DNA from: Chlorophyllum brunneum
Lineage: Eukaryota > Basidiomycota > Agaricomycetes > Agaricales > Agaricaceae
Length of the DNA stretch: 64,000 bases
NCBI GenBank assembly: GCA_963576785.1
Contig: OY756141.1
Location: 186,001-250,000 of the forward strand
Direction of reading: 5' to 3'
Each line of letters begins with the position of its first letter. Position 1 is the stretch's first letter. Below the pieces are notes generated by a model. It did not search any database and was not told the DNA's origin. It saw nothing but the letters and a program-made list of their open reading frames with translations. This document shows, piece by piece, positions 1 to 10,461 of the stretch. The position numbers and the translations under genes were made by a program.

Positions 1-924
1 TATGTAGATGACTCAATGTTCGTCGGAATTAGAGGCTCTAGACTTCTATATGAGAAGCAAGCACTCTTTATGAAGAAATGGGAATGCCGAGACCTTGGTC
101 CAACCAAAGAGTTTCTTGGCATGAAAATTTCGCGAAATCCTATAAACCGATCAATCACCCTAGACCAAATGGATTATCTAGGAAAAGTACTTGATCGATT
201 TAATATAATTGGAAAAGAAGAAATACCATTACCAAATGGATTTATCTTCGAATCCAATACAGGAAAAGCGACACCTGACCTCATAAAGAGGTATCAACAA
301 TTAGTAGGATCAGTTATGTATCTGATGATAGGCAGTCGGCCTGACATAGCTTTCGCCACTGTCAAATTATCACAACATATGACCAATCCAACTAAAGCGC
401 ATTATAATGCAGGCTTACATTTGCTAAAGTATCTTAATGCTACTTGCAAATATAGAATTACCTATAATGGAAGTTCTATGCAAGGCCTGAATGCCTTTTC
501 CGACTCTGATTGGGCTGGTGATCCAATTAGTCGTAAATCTGTAACTGGATATTTCTGTTTATTAGCCAGCGGAGCCATCGCTTGGTTAAGTAGGAAACAG
601 AAAACTGTTGCATTATCTTCCACTGAAGCCGAATATATGGCTTTGTCAGATTGCAGTCGACAACTTGTTTGGACTGTCAATTTATTGGAAGAAATTGGTA
701 TCCAATCATTAGCCCCTTATCTCTTCGGTGATAATGAGGGTTCAATATTTTGAGCCAAGAATCCAGTAACAGAAAAACGATCAAAACACGTCGACGTCAA
801 ATACCATTACATCCGTGATTTGGTAGAAGACGGAAAGATTGAAATATTCTCTGTGAAAGGCACTGAAAATCCTGCCAATATTCTCACAAAGAATTTAGAC
901 AAAATTAAATTCAATTTATTCTGA
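1..924 (+). pseudogene. copia pol C-terminus: RT end plus RNase H
   Basis: The frame is already open at base 1 and begins with the RT catalytic motif YVDD. It continues through the copia RT thumb (SRPDIAFA) to RNase H with its DSDWAGD and SSTEAEYMALSD motifs. The frame is stopped by TGA at 751-753, where related elements have tryptophan (TGG to TGA). After that it stays open through a KHVDVKYHYIRD motif and a tail ending in NILTK, to TGA at 922-924. This single nonsense change is the only break seen in the visible part. RNase H would remove the RNA strand during reverse transcription. The copy cannot make full-length Pol without readthrough. Confidence 0.9.
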
Positions 925-971
925 CCTTGCCTTGGCTTGATGTTTGAGCGATTAAAACTCTATATCAATAC

Positions 972-985
972 AGAGCAAGGAGGAG
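972..985 (+). other. polypurine tract of the copia element
   Basis: A purine-rich stretch (one C) directly abuts the TGTTGA start of the LTR. This is the expected plus-strand primer site of an LTR retrotransposon. Confidence 0.7.
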
Positions 986-1556
986 TGTTGAAGTTTCGGA
1001 CATATTCTAGAAATAGACTATGAAGTCATTATGATAATAATAGACTGATCCGTTACTTTCCAGTAACTTCATTCTGTAGTAACTTCCTATGAGTTGCTCT
1101 GCATATGATGAGAGTCATAAGTACTTGATAGATTATTCTACATAGTACCAATGACTAGATACTACGTTCCGCAGTACTCCGCAGGCATTATGCCGCAGTT
1201 AAAAGGAGTCATAAGGAACAATCCATGCAATGCTAGTATTTTATGTAGTATGACTCGCCTACGTTACAATATGTATATAAACCCCATGTAGCAGACCTAG
1301 TTCTGCATCTTGTTCAATCGAACAACTTCTTCATCATTGCCTATCTCTTTGAGTATAACACCTCAATCAATCTAATCGACTTTGACCTCTACTTATCTGA
1401 TGTTAACCGCTTCATCAATAATATCTGTCTATCCGAATTACCTTTCTACAGGTATCAGATAGAAGCTTATTATCTCAGTGAGTAGACCCTACGTTCTCTC
1501 CCACTGCGTTTACTGCTGCCCCCAGCAAACAACTTGTTATGGTCGTTTCCTCAACA
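986..1556 (+). repeat. copia 3' LTR (571 bp)
   Basis: The LTR starts TGTTGA and ends TCAACA, a perfect 6-bp terminal inverted repeat. It contains a TATATAAACC promoter-like box near 1275. The same sequence with scattered changes recurs at 51004-51584, which fixes both ends. Confidence 0.92.
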
Positions 1557-1602
1557 CTAATGGTCTGTTGGTCTCATGGGTTTGGCCATAAGAGGGGAAT
1601 AC

Positions 1603-2206
1603 TGTTACAACCAGTAAACTGCATGTCTGTTTTAGGACACAATTCTATCTTAGTTCAGGTTTTCAGCTTGCACAGAAAATCACTTTCTGATTGGGCTTAT
1701 CTTTGTTCCAAACCTATCAATCAACCTTTTCTATATTTGTTTCTGTCCATTTTTGTACATCTTGTTTCCTTTTACATCCTGATTCCTTTCTACCTCTATT
1801 ACTCTGTACTTCAGTATTACCTGTTCTGCTTATTGCATCATGTTCCTGTTACCATTGTTATATGATGTTTCTCTTATCCTTTTCATATCTAGTTACTCTG
1901 TTATCTTGTCCATTGACCTTCCAATACTTTTCCACTACTAGTATATAAGTAGTCCTTTGTACACTTGTATTTGGTAGTCTGATTATCAACTTAGTCTTCC
2001 TCTATCACACCCTACTATATGAGTAAATCCTTCCACTCATCCACTACCCATGTCCAACCTCTGTCCTAATGATGAAAGGTCATCTAAGTGAAGACCACTA
2101 TAATACCTGGAGGAGTACAATACACAAGCTGAAGCCAAGGTCCTCCATTCATCTGGTCCACTGTTCTATAAGGACCATACCCTTGTCTATAGTATTGAAC
2201 TTAACA
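1603..2206. repeat. candidate solo LTR of a third LTR family
   Basis: The segment begins TGTTACAACC and ends GAACTTAACA (TGTTA/TAACA ends). It holds a TATATAAG box near 1942 and is flanked on both sides by GGAATAC. The first ~125 bp recur at 37887-38010, which supports the left end. The 7-bp flank is longer than usual for LTR elements, so the boundaries are tentative. Two overlapping plus-strand ORFs inside it show no recognisable domain and are probably chance. Confidence 0.5.
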
Positions 2207-2593
2207 GGAATACATCAAGTATTACTACACTTTAGATACTAGTGGTGGTTACTAAGAATAGGGGAATGGAGTAATGGAGTCATAGGGATGAGTAGAATGA
2301 GTTACAAAGAGTATAGCTTTACAGAGTAAAATGGGAGGTGAAACAGATACAAGGAAATGATGAGTATGATGGGCACATGATAGGAATGTACTGTCTATCT
2401 ATAGTTCATAACAATACCTCCCTTTTTTATGTTCATAACCCTATAAAGTACAGTGGACTACTTGGCATCTTTTTTCTTGTGCAAGGCATTGACAAGTTGG
2501 CATTTGGTGGGACCAATCATTGGGGTTCCTGAGTGGCATCTACATCCAATTCAAAAGGGAGCATAGTCTTGTCCTCCTCTAAAGAGAGTAATT
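2207..2593 (-). mobile_element. chromovirus remnant: truncated 3' LTR and ORF3 end
   Basis: Positions 2207-2413 match the promoter-side two thirds of the chromovirus LTR seen complete at 3010-3313, ending GTTCATAACA. Positions 2414-2593 match the internal sequence upstream of that LTR on the minus strand: the purine tract and the end of ORF3. The remnant stops where repeat X begins. Confidence 0.75.
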
Positions 2594-3009
2594 GTTATGT
2601 CCTTTTTTTTTTTTAATCAACAATTTATATAGTGGTGCTTGAATGCAGTCCGTATGTACATACATACAAAAGATTACAAGTACTAAATGTTCAGAGAAGG
2701 GAGAGTAGACTAAACCCACAAGACTCAATATTATCTAAATTGTAACCTAGAGTAATCATTGATACATACATTGTTTATGAGGACCAAGAGAGAGAGGGAA
2801 ACCAGAAACAGATAGGAACTGATGAAAAGAAACTATCAACTCACAAACTCAAAGGGAAAACAACGAACTATACTAGCATGTGGAGGGGTGAGTGATTGTT
2901 ATGTCCAAATCTCAAACCTATATTAGAGGTTATGATAAATTCCCAGAAGCAATACTACTTGTACCACCACCATGATCCAATGATACCATCATTGACTTTC
3001 TACTCTGAC
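2594..3009. repeat. repeat X, left-end fragment (interrupted by L1)
   Basis: After removing L1, the sequence starting TGTTATGTCC and running to 3009 matches 40007-40110. Both begin at the same base, inside chromovirus DNA, so this is a genuine element end. The family is not recognised. Confidence 0.55.
2603..2894 (-). mobile_element. LINE L1, short 5'-truncated copy
   Basis: Only the LINE 3' untranslated end is present, with its poly(A) seen as a T run at 2603-2616 and the family terminus TTTATATAG. It is flanked by 12-bp direct repeats ATTGTTATGTCC at 2591-2602 and 2895-2906. This is a target-primed insertion with severe 5' truncation. Confidence 0.85.
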
Positions 3010-3313
3010 TGTTACAACCTGAGTCTATGACTCAGGTTGCAAGTCTTTGGATAAAGACAAAAAAGTAGAGAAAAGAGAAAGAGATAATACAATTGGTAAA
3101 GTGTAAGGAATATATCAAGTATTACTACACTTTATATACTAATGGTGAGTACTAAAAATAAGGGAACAGAGTAAAGGAGTCATAAGGACAAGGAGAACAA
3201 GTCAGTAATAGTACAGCTATAAGGGATGAAACAGGACATGAAGTGGATACACAAGAATAATGAGTACAACAGGCATATGATAGGAATATAATGTCTATCT
3301 ATAGTTCATAACA
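3010..3313 (-). repeat. chromovirus copy A 3' LTR (304 bp)
   Basis: On the plus strand it reads TGTTACAACC to TTCATAACA. It has a TATA box (TATATAAAG on the minus strand) and, downstream of it, the ACTTTACCAA motif that pairs with the primer site. It carries the longer spacing between these two motifs, unlike the 5' LTR piece at 18316-18446. Confidence 0.88.
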
Positions 3314-3356
3314 ATACCTTCCTTTTTATGTTCATGACCCCATGAAGTGTAGTGCT

Positions 3357-5616
3357 CTACTTGTCATTTTGCTCTTTGTGTAAGGCATTGACAAGTTACC
3401 TTTTGGTAGGCCTGATCATTGGGGTTCCTGACTTGCATCGACATCCAATCCAGAAAAGTGCATGGTCTTGTCCACCTCTGAAGAGGGCTATGGTGTGTCC
3501 TCGGAATATGGCTGTATCATTAGTTTTGGCTGCAACAAGGTTGTGTACTATTTTTTCCCAGTAGTTTTCCTTGAATTGTCCTTCATCTTTGAGTGTGAGG
3601 TAGGATGGTGGTAGGTTGAATATTGTTGGTTTGGACAGTGGATCTATGTCAGGTAGTTGTATAAGGAGGTGGTCTACTTTGTCTTGCATATTAGATTCCA
3701 TTAGGTGGTCTGGAACCAATTTGTCAATCCCCTTTATTCCTTCATCTAGCCATTCTTGTTTGTCTTCCTTGTTGTATGGTGGTTTTGCTGGCAGTAGAGT
3801 AGGGGTGTATGAGTCAAGTTCTATTAAGCGGTAAGCTAATTGGTATGCAGGGTTGTCACTGGAATTGGTGAGATGATTGAGATGTTCACCTGTTATGACT
3901 AGAGCACTCTGGATATAACATTTGGCATCTGTGTGTACCATTACATTGAGGTTGGTGGTTGCTTTGTCTAGTAACTCTTCCATGACAGACCCTAGGTCCA
4001 TTATTATAGACATGGACAGCTCAGTCCATCCCAATCCCAACCTGCTTGCCAGCCAGTATACGGTGGCAGCCACCATTCAATACCTGAATGGAGGAAGTTC
4101 ACTCTTGTCAGCCACAGTCCATCCTTATCACAAAGGCACTCCTGGCTTGGTTCCACAAGTCCAACAGACACCACCTTTCCTTTTACCACATGCCATCCAA
4201 ATGTAAGTATGGAATACAATGAGCCACTCACAACTGGATTCAAACAGTTGCCTGGCCTAACTGAGGTCGAAACCACAGAGTTCCCAACTCTCTTGACTTC
4301 TTATGCAAAAAGTCCACTGAATGTGCCATTCACATATGGCAAGCCATGTTTGGATTCAAAAGCTACAGCAGTAGCTCCTTCCTCCACCTTCCAGTACAAG
4401 CAAATGGGGCCTCTGCTCTACTGACACACATCAACTCCAGCCTGTGGATATGAGAATGTGGCTACCAACCTCAGCTCTTTGCAAGAGCTTGTTGAGCTAT
4501 ACTTTGCCATACCCCAATTGGAGAATACTGCCTAAGGTTTTTCCCCAATGAGGACCTATCTTGTCATCACTGCAATAACCAACTGGTTCAGACCAGATTG
4601 CATGTCCTCTTCTGGTGTCAAAACTTTGATCACCACTTCAGCATCACCACCATTAAAAAGTTTGTCAACTTTTTGTGTCACAATCCTTCTGCATTTAGTT
4701 TCCCCCTGGATCCTGTTCACCCTTGTATCTGCACTGGTTCAATACCATTACATTGCCAAGTCCGTCAGAGGTTTGGGTCCGTGCCCACGTGAGTCCTTTC
4801 TTCTTTCTTGATTTTTCCTTGTACTCTCCCGGTTATGAGCTTCAAAATTCATTTTTCTATCCTGCTCATCTACTATTTTAGGATAGTTTTCTTTCAAAAT
4901 CCATCCTTTCTGTGGTGTCTGTGCAATGCCTCTACACATGCTAGTACCATTTGTTGTTTCCCCCTTGTGATTGCAAGTTGGTAGTTTCTTTTCTATCAGT
5001 TTCTCTCTCTCACTCTCTCTCTGTCATCTGATTTCCTCTTTTTCTTTTTCTTGCTAAACAATTAGGTACCAATTTTCTCTCTAGTGTACATACTAGACAG
5101 CATCAAGTCTTGTGGGGTTAGTGTACTTATAGAATACATTCCTTGCTCCAAACATTCTGTACGTTCTGCCTGTGTATGTATGTACATGTGGACTGTGATC
5201 AAGCACCACTATATAAATTGATGAATTAAAAAAAAAAAAAAGTAACTCTTTCATGAGTGTGTGCTTTTCTGGTGTCATGGCTGCTGGGAGTGCTCTGAAG
5301 GTAGTGATAAGTAGGATATGGCTTAAGGCTTTGGATTGAACTTGAATATTGTTGATAGTATGCATGATATATGTGAGGCCTTTGATGGTCGAGGTGTAGT
5401 ACTTGATTTGTTCATCAGTTGTCTGTGCATCGAGGATGTTGTTGAGTTCTTGTTTGAATTCAGTGTCATTGGCTGGGTATAGGGTGGGTCTGCAATCAGC
5501 AAACATAGTGTGTTATAGAGGTAGTTGGCAAGGTCTAATGTGCAGTGAATACAATGAGAGGTTCTTTGAGTGTAGTGATTTCTTGGTATGTGAGGTTCCT
5601 TGTTCATATTGTTCAT
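3357..5616 (-). pseudogene. chromovirus ORF3, unknown function (copy A)
   Basis: This is an extra reading frame between the chromodomain end of pol and the 3' LTR. The ATG at 5616 lies five bases beyond the pol TGA. The first part (5616-5257) has a frameshift; the second (3969-3396) stays open and is split off by LINE L2. The predicted product is about 300 residues, hydrophilic and probably helical, with conserved stretches such as FKQELNN, DAQTT, LTNSSDNPAY, QEWLDEG and VDHLLIQLPD. The same product is encoded in copies BD and C. No signal peptide, membrane span or cysteine motif is visible, which argues against an envelope. An in-frame TAA at 3396 ends it slightly earlier than in BD. I do not recognise the family. 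Confidence 0.7.
3986..5240 (+). mobile_element. LINE L2, 5'-truncated copy
   Basis: It begins inside the RNase H domain (motif VHPNPN) and continues through the C-terminal finger region and 3' UTR to a poly(A) run at 5228-5240. Flanking 16-bp repeats (AGTAACTCTTCCATGA at 3970-3985, one mismatch at 5241-5256) mark the insertion into copy A ORF3. The reading frame is broken by several stops. Confidence 0.88.
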
Positions 5617-5621
5617 AATTG

Positions 5622-8600
5622 TCACTTTTTACCCCCCCTTTTCTTTTATAGGTTTTGTCCTCAAAATCTGGTTCAAAAAATCTGGTACTGCCTCTTTTAT
5701 GTTATCTAGGTCTGACTCATTTTCCCATGTGTTCTTCTCAGAGGTGTACTCTTTCCAATGTACTAGGTATTAATTTCATTGTCCTCTTTTGCAGTGTCCT
5801 CAGATCTCTTCTATTTCATACTGTTCTTCATCATTGATAGTCTCGGGCATCAGTGGTAGTGGAGTATGCTGGCTGTCAAACTCAGGTTTGTGATAAGGGG
5901 AGAGGAGCCGGCTGTTAAACATGTCATGTATTGCCCATGTTTCAGGTAGGTCCAATTGGTAACTTGTTTTGCCTATTTTTGCCTTTACTCAAAATAGTCC
6001 ATAGCATTTGAGATCTAGTTTCTTGGTTGGTCATGTTGTTTTGATGTTGTTTGCCTCAAGCCATACTTGATCTCCTAAAGTATACTCATATTCTGGTTTG
6101 GTGCTATTACATTTTTCCATTTGTGTCTGGCTGTACTGTAGTATCTTGATCGTTTGTTGTTGCACATCTTGTAGCTCCTGTATTTGTTCTGTGATTGCAG
6201 GTGCCTTGGTAATGTTTGTTATATCTCCTTTCCAAGGGTGTCATCCATAAACTATCCGGAATGGTAAGTATCCTGTGGCAGTGTGAATCTTGGTGTTGTA
6301 TTAGAACTCTGCTGTGGTTAACCATTTTTTCCAGTTGTTCTGCACATGGTTTATTACATTCCTGAGGTATATCTCGACCTCCTGGTTGATGTGTTCCATT
6401 TGACCATCAGTTTGTGGGTGATATGCCATGGATAAGTTTCATTGGGTGCCAGTTGCTTTGCATAATTCTGCCATAAATTTTGATGCAAATTGTGGGCCTC
6501 TATCACTGATAATTCTATGGGGTATTCCGTGTGTTCTCCATATATCATCTTGATATATATCTCCTAGCTCCTCGGATGTTAAGGTGGTGTTAACTGCATG
6601 TAGTCTGATCATTTTGCTGAAATGATCAACTATGACAAGTATTGCATCATATCCTTCTGATTTTGGTAAAGGTCCTATTAAGTCGATTAATATTTCTTCC
6701 TAAGGTTCTGCCAGTATTGGTAGTGGATGGAGATGTATTGTCAGTCTTGTTCAGAGTATTTTGTTTTGTTGGCATGCATCATATCCTTTGATGTATTGTT
6801 TGACATTATTGTGCATTTGAGGCCACCAATAATTCTGTTTAAGGAGTTCAATCATTTGATATTGCCCTGGATGTTCTACATCTGTTTTGTCATGGTGTTG
6901 TTAGAGTATTTCCTGTTGTATTTGGCTATTGGGTGGCATGTATATCCTTCCTTCAAATATTGGTAATCCATCTGTTTCCCATATCTCCTCTGGTTGTTTC
7001 TCCTTTTCTTTCAACCATTGTATTTTCCTTTTTGTTTTCTTTCACAGTCAATGTTTCAGATCTTCTTCCCCTGTGATTTCCCATATTTGCCAGATTGTGG
7101 TGATTGTTGTTATCTTTGAATAAATAGTCAGGTAATAAGATAATGTTGGTGTTGTCTCAGGTGGTATCGGTTTTTGTCAGTTATGATAGTATGTCAGCTT
7201 TCATGTTGGTCTTTCCAGAAATGTGTTTCAGTATATAATGGTATTTCTGTAACTCCATCTGCCACCTCACTTGTCATTCTGTGAGTTGTTGCAGTTTTCA
7301 GAAGTATTCCAAGTTTTTGTGATCAGTCCAAATTTCGAAAGGTTCATTGGTATTGAGTAGGTATTGTCTCTAGGTCTTAACTACTTCTCAGAGGCTAGTA
7401 GTTCTTTGTCATAAATTTGGTAGTTTTGTTCTGCTAGTATCATTGTTCTTGAGTGGAATGCGATTGGGTGCCAATGTTCTTTTTGTTTTTGCAATAGTAC
7501 TGCTCCTACTCCGTAGCCTGATGCATCTACCTCTACTTGGTATTGTCCCTTGTCTTGTGGCATTGCTAGTACTGGTTTGGTTATAATCTTTTCCTTGATT
7601 TTCTTGAAGGCTTGCTATTGTCATTCTGTCCATATCTATTGAGTGTCTTTCTTCTTCAGCTCATGTAATTGGGTGGCCATGTTGCTGAAGTCATGTATGA
7701 ATTGTCGGTAGAAGTTTGCAAATCCTAGGAATTTTTCAATGTCCTTTAGGAATTTGGGTATTGGCCATTCTTTTACTGCTTTTACCTTCTCCTCCTCCAT
7801 TTTAACACTGCCCTGTCCAACTACAAACCCTAGTATTGGTATTTCCTTTGCATCAAATAAGCACTTTGATCATTTGAAGTATAGCTGATGTTTTGCTGCA
7901 ATGTCAAGGAATTGTTTTGTCCTTTCTTCAAGTTCTTCCTATGTAGTACCTGGAATAACAAAGTCATCCATGTAATTGATAACTGCTCCTTCATGCAACA
8001 TTTCTTGGAACACTGTGTTTATTATCCTTTGGAACATTGCTGGTGAGTTGCTCATTCCAAAAAACATGGCCATTAGTTCAAATAATCCATTGTTCATTAT
8101 GAACACTACTTTCCATTCATTGCCTTCTCTGATTTGGACATTGTTGTATCCCCAAATAATATCCAGCTTGTTAAAGACTTTCACATCTTTGAGTTGGTTA
8201 ATAACTTTGCTTATCAGCAAAAGTGGCATTTTGTCTTTGATCAGATATTCATTTAACTTCTTATAATCCTGTACTAATTGTTTGGTTCTGTCTTTCTTGG
8301 GTATAAAGAAGCATGGGGTGGTGTAAGGGGATTGTGATAGTCGAATCTGTTCTGAGGCAATATTTTCATCAAGGAATTTTTGCAGTTCTTGTTTTTCTGT
8401 TATTGTCATAGGGTAGACTTTGGACTGTAGTACTGGTGGTGCATCTTCTGTCAGGTTTATCTTGTGGTCCCATATCATGTGCTTGGGCAGTTTGTCAAAG
8501 TTTTTCTTGTTGAACAGGTGTGTGTACTGATGTAAATATATTAGTAGGTCTTCTAGGTTCATTTGGTCAGTCTTCTTCTCCTCTATGTGTTCTTTTACCA

Positions 8601-9036
8601 TGCATATTCTTTTGTTGAACTCATTGTGGTGTGTGGTGCAATCCTTTGGACATTTTGTGAAGTGTATTACATTGTTTGTCCAATTAATTTCTGGGTTATG
8701 TTTGACTAGCCAGTTGTGTCCAAGGTATAGGTCTGCACTTTCTAGCTGTATTACCATTGCTTTGATTTCTTCCATATGTTTTCCATTATCTAGTACCAGG
8801 TGTACTGTGTCTGTTATTTCTCCTTTCTTGTTTTTGGTTCTGTCAGCATTGATTACTCTTATCAGGCTTTTGAGAGGTCTGGTTGGGATTTGTTCTTCTT
8901 CTATTACTCTCTGTGCTATGCATGTGTGGGTGCATCTGGAGTCTACTAGTGTGGTAATCTGTTTGGGTTCCTTCATTGTTTTGATTGTTGAGTTGAGGAG
9001 AAGTTTGCACATCAAGTTCCTTTTCTGTGGAATCAC
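5622..9036 (-). pseudogene. chromovirus pol, copy A
   Basis: Pol is read in the -1 frame relative to gag. The protease region has LVDSRCTHTC (DSG changed to DSR) followed by DLYLGHNWLVKHNPEINW. RT (about 8400-7940) has YMDDF at its active site. RNase H (about 7630-7380) has VEVDASGYGVGAVL. Integrase (about 6900-6000) shows the HHCC start, the IDLIGPLP strand and SDRGPQF. A chromodomain lies at about 5850-5650 (YEIEEI, YLVHWKEY, NTWENES). Stops and shifts break the frame between domains. It ends at TGA 5624-5622. The chromodomain places the element among chromoviruses and would bind modified histone tails to steer integration. Confidence 0.88.
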
Positions 9037-9360
9037 ATATTGTCTATTGTGAAATAAAACAGGAACTCTAGGGTTACTGGCTCATGGGTTTGTGCCTACT
9101 TGGAGCCTTCAGCAAAATCCTCCTTTGCCTTTTCTTCTTGCTTGGATTCCTCAGTGATCTCCCTGATGTGTGCTTTCTTTGGTGCTTTACAGTTCTTGGA
9201 GATGTAGCCCTGCTTTCCACAATTATAGCATATTATTTTAGTGTATGTGACTTTTGTCTTTTTGCAGCAATATTTAGCGATATGCCTATATAGGTTGCAG
9301 TTGAAACATCTCAGTTTCCCATTCTGATTGGTGTCTGCTCTTTGTCTTCCAATCTCTATT

Positions 9361-9424
9361 GGTTGTCCTCTACCTCCATAAGTAACTCCGGTGGTTGTCC
9401 TCCACCTCCATAAGTAACTCCGGT
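9361..9424. repeat. 32-bp tandem duplication in copy A gag
   Basis: Two adjacent copies of a 32-bp unit starting GGTTGTCCTC differ at one base. Copies C, BD and F have a single copy at this place. Because 32 is not a multiple of three, the duplication breaks the gag frame. Confidence 0.85.
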
Positions 9425-10461
9425 GGTAGTTCTAACATCTCCTCAGGTGATGTCCATGGGTTTGTATCCTTGTCCTACTGCAAGGATCATGGTTCTCCAT
9501 TTCTTATATGTTGTCAGAATTGAGACTGCCAGATAGTCTACAATGGTTCTGATGATATCTGCTCTAGTATGTCGTTTGAGCAGAAATATAGCATATGTAT
9601 TGTCCATTCCAGCTTGGGTCTTCAATGCTTCAAACTCTATTAAGAAGTCTGCAGTGTTTCTCTTTCTCTGTTTGAACAACTTGATTTCTCCCTCTGCTAT
9701 TGCTTTCCTATTTCCTAAGGAGAATATGGCTACCATCTCCATTGTGAAGTCATTGAATGCTGGTGTTTTCTTGTCTTGTATTGCCTGTAACTTGGTATTG
9801 GCATAAGGACCTGCTAGTCCTCCTTTCATCCATGCTAATACTCCAATTATCTTCTGCTTGTTATCATTGATCTTGTTGAAGAGTGTCCATAAGGACATTG
9901 CTCTCTACCAATCATTGAACTTGGTTCTATCTCCATTGAAGTATCCTGGTTCTGGGGCTAAGTTCTTTGGAAAATTAATTTCATTGGCCATTTCTGGTTC
10001 TGTTTCAGGGTTTTTTTTTTTTTTTAAATCATCAATTTATATAGCAGTGCTTGATTGCAGTCTGTGAGTACATACATACAAAGGTAGAACATACAGAATG
10101 TTCTGAGCAAGGAAAGTAAGCTACAAGTAAACCAACCCCACAAGACTCAGTGTCATCTAGCATGTACACTAGAGAGATGTTTGATACCTAAGTTAAACAG
10201 CGAAGAGAGAGAAAGAAAGGAAAGCAGATAAAAGAGAGTGAGAGAGAGAAACAAATAGAAAGAAAACTATCTACTCACAAACACAAGAGGGAACAATGAA
10301 CAGTACTAGCATGTGGAGAGGCAATGCCCACACCACAGGAATGATGAGCATTGAAAGAAAACTATCATAAAATAGTAGACTAGTGAGGGAGGGAGAGAAA
10401 GAGAAATGGAATAGAAGTCCATAACTGGGAGAGCACAAGAAAAATATGAACGAGAAAGGAC

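Larger units (their letters stand above)
1..1556 (+). mobile_element. Ty1/copia retrotransposon, 3' part with LTR
   Basis: The element enters from the left edge of the window. It consists of the end of the pol reading frame, a purine-rich tract and a complete 3' LTR. The order RT, RNase H, short tail, polypurine tract, LTR is that of Ty1/copia elements. The 5' half lies outside the window. A second LTR of the same family is at 51004-51584. Confidence 0.9.

Noticed and set aside
3357..5616. ORF3 as a retroviral-type envelope gene
   Set aside because: The position would fit, but there is no signal peptide, transmembrane segment or cysteine pattern in any copy.
7976..9052. Hydrophobic plus-strand frames that look like membrane proteins, repeated near 34702-35784 and 27793-28869
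   Set aside because: They are antisense of chromovirus pol. Antisense of acidic and amide-rich codons gives artificial hydrophobic runs.
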